The notes beneath the pieces are model-generated. The model had not been told where the DNA came from, did no database searches, and saw only the letters and a list, made by a program, of their open reading frames with translations. Positions 8,013 to 10,949 of a DNA stretch of 10,949 nt are shown here, one piece after another; positions within the stretch are counted from its first letter, which is position 1, and each line of letters opens with the position of its first letter. A program made the position numbers and the translations under genes. Source of the DNA: AP-15 sp036008325 (lineage in GTDB: Bacteria > Pseudomonadota > Alphaproteobacteria > ATCC43930 > CGMCC-115725). The stretch covers positions 1-10,949 of the forward strand of contig DASYNW010000233.1 in NCBI GenBank assembly GCA_036008325.1, written 5' to 3'.

Positions 8013-8599
8013 CGACGATGACCCGCATTGCGGCGGCGGCGCCCGGCCGGGCGGAGGCTGCCGATCGCACCTTCGGTTTTCTCATTCACGATGTCTCGCG
8101 TCTGCTCAAGCGGCGTTTCGAGCGCGCTGCCCGCCACACCGGGCTGCCGATCACCCGGCGGCAAGCGGCGGTGGTGCTCTACATTGCGCGCCACCAAGGG
8201 GTGAGCCAGGCGGAAGTCGCGGCGTGGCTCGATATCGAGCCGATCGCGCTGGTGCGCATGCTCGACAAGCTGCACGAGGAGGGGCTGGTCGAGCGCCGCG
8301 CCCATCCGACCGACCGGCGGGTGCGGACCTTGTGGCTGACGGACGGCGCCGACCGGGTCGTCGAGCGCATTCTCGACATCAATCAGGCGATCCGCGAGGA
8401 GGCCTTTGCCGATTTGGAGCCGGGGACCCGAGACGCGATGATCTCGGCACTCGCCAGCGTCAAGCACAACCTGATCGTGCAGGAGGAGACGGCTGGGGAT
8501 CGTCCTACTGCGCTGCTACCGGAACTCGTGGCCGATCCTTTGCAGGAGCGCCCGCCCAGCTCACGCGGGGCCGATCCGCCTCCGGTTCGCAGCGCCTGA
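8009..8599 (+). CDS. MarR-family transcriptional regulator of the efflux operon
   Basis: This 196-residue DNA-binding protein is probably a ligand-responsive repressor working as a dimer. Its N-terminal helix (FGFLIHDVSRLLKRRFERAA) starts the dimerisation region. The winged helix-turn-helix covers about 47-115, with recognition region SQAEVAAWLDIEPIALVRML (66-85). The wing carries the family signature DRRVRTLWLT (102-111). After the last dimerisation helix (to about 158) comes a Pro-rich tail of roughly 38 residues that exceeds the usual MarR length and looks disordered. The ATG shares the ATGA with the permease stop (4-base overlap), which implies translational coupling. AAGGTG lies 4 bases upstream; the second ATG, at 8018, is less well placed. 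Being last in the operon suggests autoregulation through the leader before the adaptor gene. The family is clear; the target is inferred. Confidence 0.93.
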   Translation: MTTMTRIAAAAPGRAEAADRTFGFLIHDVSRLLKRRFERAARHTGLPITRRQAAVVLYIARHQGVSQAEVAAWLDIEPIALVRMLDKLHEEGLVERRAHPTDRRVRTLWLTDGADRVVERILDINQAIREEAFADLEPGTRDAMISALASVKHNLIVQEETAGDRPTALLPELVADPLQERPPSSRGADPPPVRSA

Positions 8600-8622
8600 A
8601 ACCTCGGTGGGGCGGCGCCACG

Positions 8623-9362
8623 CTAGGTGGCCAGATAGCCGCCATCGCCATAGAGCTCGGCCCCGGTAATGTAGGAGGCCTCGTCCGAGGCGAGAAACAG
8701 CGCGGCGGTGGCGACCTCCTCGGGGCGGCCGGCGCGGCCCATCGGCACTTGGCGCAGCATCCGGGCGCGCACCTGCGGGTCGGAGGTGCGCTTTGACGAG
8801 CGCATCGGCGGCATCAATCCCGGATGGATCGAGTTGACCCGGATGTTGTCGGCGCCGTGCTGCACCGCAGGGTGCGGACCGCGCCCTTAGAGGCATTGTA
8901 GGCGACGTGGATCTGCCGCTGGCCGGTGACGCCCGAGATCGACGAGATGTTGACGATTGAGCCGCTGGCCGCCGCCTGCATGATCGGGATCGCGAACTTC
9001 ATGCCGAGGAAGACGCCGCGGGCGTTGACCGCCATCAGCTGGTCCCAGGCTGCAGTGTCGAACAGATCCTCGACCGCGCTGCCGGAGAGCCCGGCGTCGT
9101 TGACCAGGATGTCGAGCCTGGCGCATTCGGCGAGGGTGGCGTCGACCGCCGCCCTCCATTCCTGTTCGCTGCTGACGTCGAGCCGATGGAAGATCGCCGC
9201 ACCATTGGCCTTGACAATATCGTTGACGACCTGCTTGCTCTCGTTCTCGAGCATGTCGGCGACGACCACCTTGGCGCCTTCGCCGGCAAAGATCCGGGCC
9301 ATGCTGGCGCCTATGCCGGATCCGGCGCCGGTGATCAGCGCAACCTTACCTGCGAGCCTCAT
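8623..9362 (-). pseudogene. Short-chain dehydrogenase/reductase broken by a frameshift
   Basis: This is a classical FabG-like SDR whose reading frame breaks near 8866-8868. The first part (165 residues from the ATG at 9362) has the cofactor motif TGAGSGIG (11-18) and NDAG (88-91, where NNAG is usual). It also has the catalytic Ser141 in NISSIS, and Tyr155/Lys159 in YNASKG. After AVRTL165 the frame turns to nonsense and stops at 8814. The remaining 80 residues (from a GTG at 8865 to TAG at 8623) are a normal SDR C-terminus: VQHGADNIRVNSIHPG, then GRPEEVATAALFLASDEASYITG and GDGGYLAT. SDRs usually have about five residues (TKxAA-like) at the junction; here only two bases remain, which suggests a 13-base deletion. 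Restored length would be about 250 residues, normal for the family. AGGGAGGA 6 bases before the ATG supports the start. It could be genuine gene loss or an assembly error. Substrate unknown. Confidence 0.85.
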
Positions 9363-9480
9363 CCGCAATCCTCCCTGACTACAGGACCGCGATCTGCCGG
9401 CGCAGCACGGCGGCAAACAGGCGCTTCGGGATCGTCGCATGGATCCCCGCGGACGATGGGCCGTGGCTTGCGGCTCGAAC

Positions 9481-10236
9481 TTATTCGACCCCGACGGCGG
9501 CGCCGAGGGTTTCGCCGATCGCGCGATGCAGGACCAGATCGGCGAGGCCGTCGAGGCCGGTCGGCTCGCGATTGATGATGACGAGGGCGGCGCCGTAATG
9601 CTTGGCCAGCTCGGGAAAGCCGGCAGCGGGATAAACGACGAGGGAGGAGCCGGCGACGATAAACAGATCGGCGGCGATCGTCTCGGTCTCGGCGCGCCGC
9701 ATCGCCGCCGGCGGCATCGCCTGGCCGAACGAGACTGTCGCGGTCTTGACGAAGCCGCCACAGGAATCGCAGACCGAGGCCATTTCATCGCGCGCGAATG
9801 CAATGCGCAACGCCTCGATCTCGTAGCGACGCGCGCAATCGAGGCAGTGGGCGTAGGTCGTGTTGCCGTGCAGTTCGACGACCCGGTCCTCCGGGATGCC
9901 GGAGGCCTGGTGCAGCCCGTCAATGTTCTGAGTGATGACCGCGCCCACCTTGCCGCGTCGGACGAGCTCGGCAACGGCGCGATGGCCGCGATTGGGTGCG
10001 GCGGCGCGAAAGGTTTCCTCCATCGCAAAGCGCCGGCGCCAGGTTTCGCGCCGCGCCTCCTCCGAACCCAGAAAATCGGCGAAATCGATCGGCGCCATTC
10101 TGGTCCAGATGCCGCCGGGGCTGCGGAAATCGGGGATGCCCGACTCGGTGCTGATCCCGGCGCCGGTGAACACGACGGCGCGTTGCGCCTGATCGATCAG
10201 GCGCGCGAGCGCGGCGATATCGTTATCGGCATTCAT
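9481..10236 (-). CDS. Sir2-family NAD-dependent protein deacylase (sirtuin)
   Basis: This 251-residue cytoplasmic enzyme would remove acyl groups from protein lysines using NAD, giving nicotinamide and O-acyl-ADP-ribose. Rossmann/NAD motifs are GAGIST-ESGIPDFR (25-38) and QNIDGLH (103-109), with catalytic His123 in ELHGN. The structural zinc site is Cys131/Cys134 (CLDC) and Cys156/Cys159 (CDSC). GSSLVVYPA (196-204) and INRE (221-224) complete the NAD pocket. In the acyl-pocket region, WRRRF (66-70) stands where E. coli CobB and SIRT5 have the Tyr-x-x-Arg of desuccinylases, so the Tyr is replaced by Trp; the region resembles SIRT4-type sirtuins more. Known bacterial targets include acyl-CoA synthetases, but the target here is unknown. 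No clear ribosome binding site precedes the ATG; an extension to 10419 would be low-complexity and cross the intergenic hairpin. It lies 118 bases upstream of the broken SDR on the same strand. Confidence 0.93.
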   Translation of the reverse strand: MNADNDIAALARLIDQAQRAVVFTGAGISTESGIPDFRSPGGIWTRMAPIDFADFLGSEEARRETWRRRFAMEETFRAAAPNRGHRAVAELVRRGKVGAVITQNIDGLHQASGIPEDRVVELHGNTTYAHCLDCARRYEIEALRIAFARDEMASVCDSCGGFVKTATVSFGQAMPPAAMRRAETETIAADLFIVAGSSLVVYPAAGFPELAKHYGAALVIINREPTGLDGLADLVLHRAIGETLGAAVGVE

Positions 10237-10292
10237 CGCGGCAGTTTGGCAAAAGACCCCGATGCCGCCAAGCCCGGCGTTGGGTTTGATTC

Positions 10293-10318
10293 GTCGTCCC
10301 GGCTTTCGCCGGGACGAC
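10293..10318. repeat. Perfect 11-bp-arm hairpin (REP-like) in a divergent intergenic gap
   Basis: GTCGTCCCGGC (10293-10303) pairs perfectly with GCCGGGACGAC (10308-10318) around the 4-base loop TTTC. It lies between the divergent sirtuin and hydrolase starts, so a terminator role is unlikely even though TTTT follows at 10321-10324. CGTCCCGGC-type palindromes are, to my knowledge, common dispersed repeats in alphaproteobacterial genomes. Only one copy is visible here. Confidence 0.6.
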
Positions 10319-10353
10319 AGTTTTGGGTTATGGTTGGAGGCTGGGCGGATGAT

Positions 10354-10358
10354 GGAGG
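10354..10358 (+). promoter_or_regulatory. Ribosome binding site that decides the start of the alpha/beta hydrolase
   Basis: GGAGG lies 8 bases before the ATG at 10367. An in-frame ATG at 10352 is also possible, with a GGAGG (10336-10340) 11 bases upstream; it would add five residues (MEESP). The 10367 start has the better spacing. Confidence 0.55.
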
Positions 10359-10366
10359 AAAGCCCA

Positions 10367-10949
10367 ATGGCGATGAAGGCGCGCAACCTGCCGGTGCTGG
10401 GGCCGCAAGGCTTTGTCAATCTCGCCTATTGGGAATGGGAGGGTGCGCCGGGCGCGCCGGTGGTGCTGTGCGTGCATGGCCTCACCCGCAACGGCAGGGA
10501 TTTCGATTTTCTGGCGGAGGCGCTGATGCCGCGCTTTCGGGTGGTGTGCCCGGACCTGCCCGGCCGCGGCCGCAGCGACTGGCTCGACGATGCCGGCGCC
10601 TACAGTTTCCCCTATTACCTCGCCGTGCTCGGCGCGCTCTACGCCCGGCTCGACGTGCCGTTCATTCATTGGGTCGGCACCTCGCTCGGCGGCATCATCG
10701 GAATGCTGTTCGCCGCCCTGCCGAAATCCCCGGTGCGTCGCCTCGTGCTCAACGATATCGGGCCGGTGGTGGCGCAGGAGGGGCTGGAGCGCATCGGCCG
10801 CGTCGTCGGCAGCGATCCCGGGTTTTCCAACCGCCAGGAGCTGGAAGCCTATCTGCGCGAGAGCTATGCCGGGTTTGGCGTGCTCAGCGATGCGCAATGG
10901 CGCCACCTCGTCGCGCATGCCGGACGCACCCGCGCCGACGGCAAGCTCG
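10367..10949 (+). CDS. Alpha/beta hydrolase (3' end cut by window edge)
   Basis: This is an alpha/beta-hydrolase-fold enzyme, probably cytoplasmic since no signal peptide is seen. About 194 residues are visible of a family usually 260-300 long. VVLCVHGLTRNGRDFD (32-47) contains the HG oxyanion-hole motif. DLPGRGRSDW (63-72) is the usual strand-turn after it. GTSLGG (104-109) is the nucleophile elbow with Ser106 as catalytic serine. RLVLNDIGP (125-133) follows. The catalytic Asp/Glu and His would lie beyond the window, so completeness cannot be checked. Many relatives are annotated as esterases, haloperoxidase-like or lactone hydrolases, and nothing here settles the substrate. The gene is divergent from the sirtuin with 130 bases between start codons, including a hairpin repeat. 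Confidence 0.9.
   Translation, partial: MAMKARNLPVLGPQGFVNLAYWEWEGAPGAPVVLCVHGLTRNGRDFDFLAEALMPRFRVVCPDLPGRGRSDWLDDAGAYSFPYYLAVLGALYARLDVPFIHWVGTSLGGIIGMLFAALPKSPVRRLVLNDIGPVVAQEGLERIGRVVGSDPGFSNRQELEAYLRESYAGFGVLSDAQWRHLVAHAGRTRADGKL

Noticed and set aside
8617..8631. Small hairpin GCCAC-GCTAG-GTGGC between the convergent MarR and SDR genes as a terminator
   Set aside because: The stem is only 5 bp, there is no T tract on either strand, and it overlaps the SDR stop codon.
9431..9457. Inverted repeat ATCGTC ... GACGAT downstream of the sirtuin as a terminator
   Set aside because: A 6-bp stem with a 15-base loop and no following T tract is too weak to call.
8814..10028. 404-residue minus-strand open frame spanning sirtuin and SDR
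   Set aside because: It reads the sirtuin in a wrong frame and joins the true SDR frame by chance. The real SDR starts at the ATG at 9362 with its own ribosome binding site, so this is not a fusion.
1..10949. A mobile element, defence system, CRISPR array or RNA gene
   Set aside because: I saw no transposase, integrase, toxin-antitoxin pair, nuclease/helicase defence genes, regular spaced repeats or tRNA-like cloverleaf in reading both strands.

Overview
The window is GC-rich chromosomal DNA with short intergenic gaps. Its gene repertoire and codon use fit an alphaproteobacterium: an ScsB-like DsbD, an MdtABC-type RND pump, a family III CoA-transferase, and a sirtuin carrying a zinc Cys4. 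Genus cannot be fixed from this sequence. There are no rRNA or tRNA genes, CRISPR arrays, phage genes or transposases, and no gene-free stretch exceeds 300 bases. This reads as an ordinary chromosomal segment, not an obvious island.

Layout from left to right. A family III (CaiB/BaiF) CoA-transferase on the minus strand runs off the left edge (1-869). Divergent from it, across a 198-base gap, is a 701-residue DsbD/ScsB-type thiol:disulfide transporter (1068-3173) that most likely starts at TTG. Next is a small single-pass membrane protein with two cysteines (3305-3505). A multidrug-efflux block follows: a periplasmic adaptor (3649-4794), an RND permease (4863-8012) and a MarR-type regulator (8009-8599). 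The regulator's start codon overlaps the permease stop codon. No outer-membrane channel gene lies in the block. Converging on it from the minus strand is a short-chain dehydrogenase/reductase broken by a frameshift that looks like a 13-base deletion (8623-9362). Upstream of that on the same strand is a Sir2-family NAD-dependent deacylase (9481-10236). Divergent from the sirtuin, across a gap holding a perfect 11-bp-arm hairpin, an alpha/beta hydrolase begins and runs off the right edge (10367-10949).

How the genes work together. The adaptor, permease and regulator form one efflux module, probably autoregulated and completed by an outer-membrane channel encoded elsewhere. The DsbD-like protein would carry reducing equivalents from cytoplasmic thioredoxin to periplasmic proteins. 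The small cysteine-pair protein beside it is a speculative partner. The CoA-transferase, SDR, sirtuin and hydrolase look like separate metabolic genes, although a sirtuin could control acyl-CoA enzymes by deacylation.

No clearly new multi-gene system was found. The points most worth a second look are the SDR frameshift, the small DCL-x4-NC protein next to the DsbD gene, and the possible operator ahead of the efflux genes.
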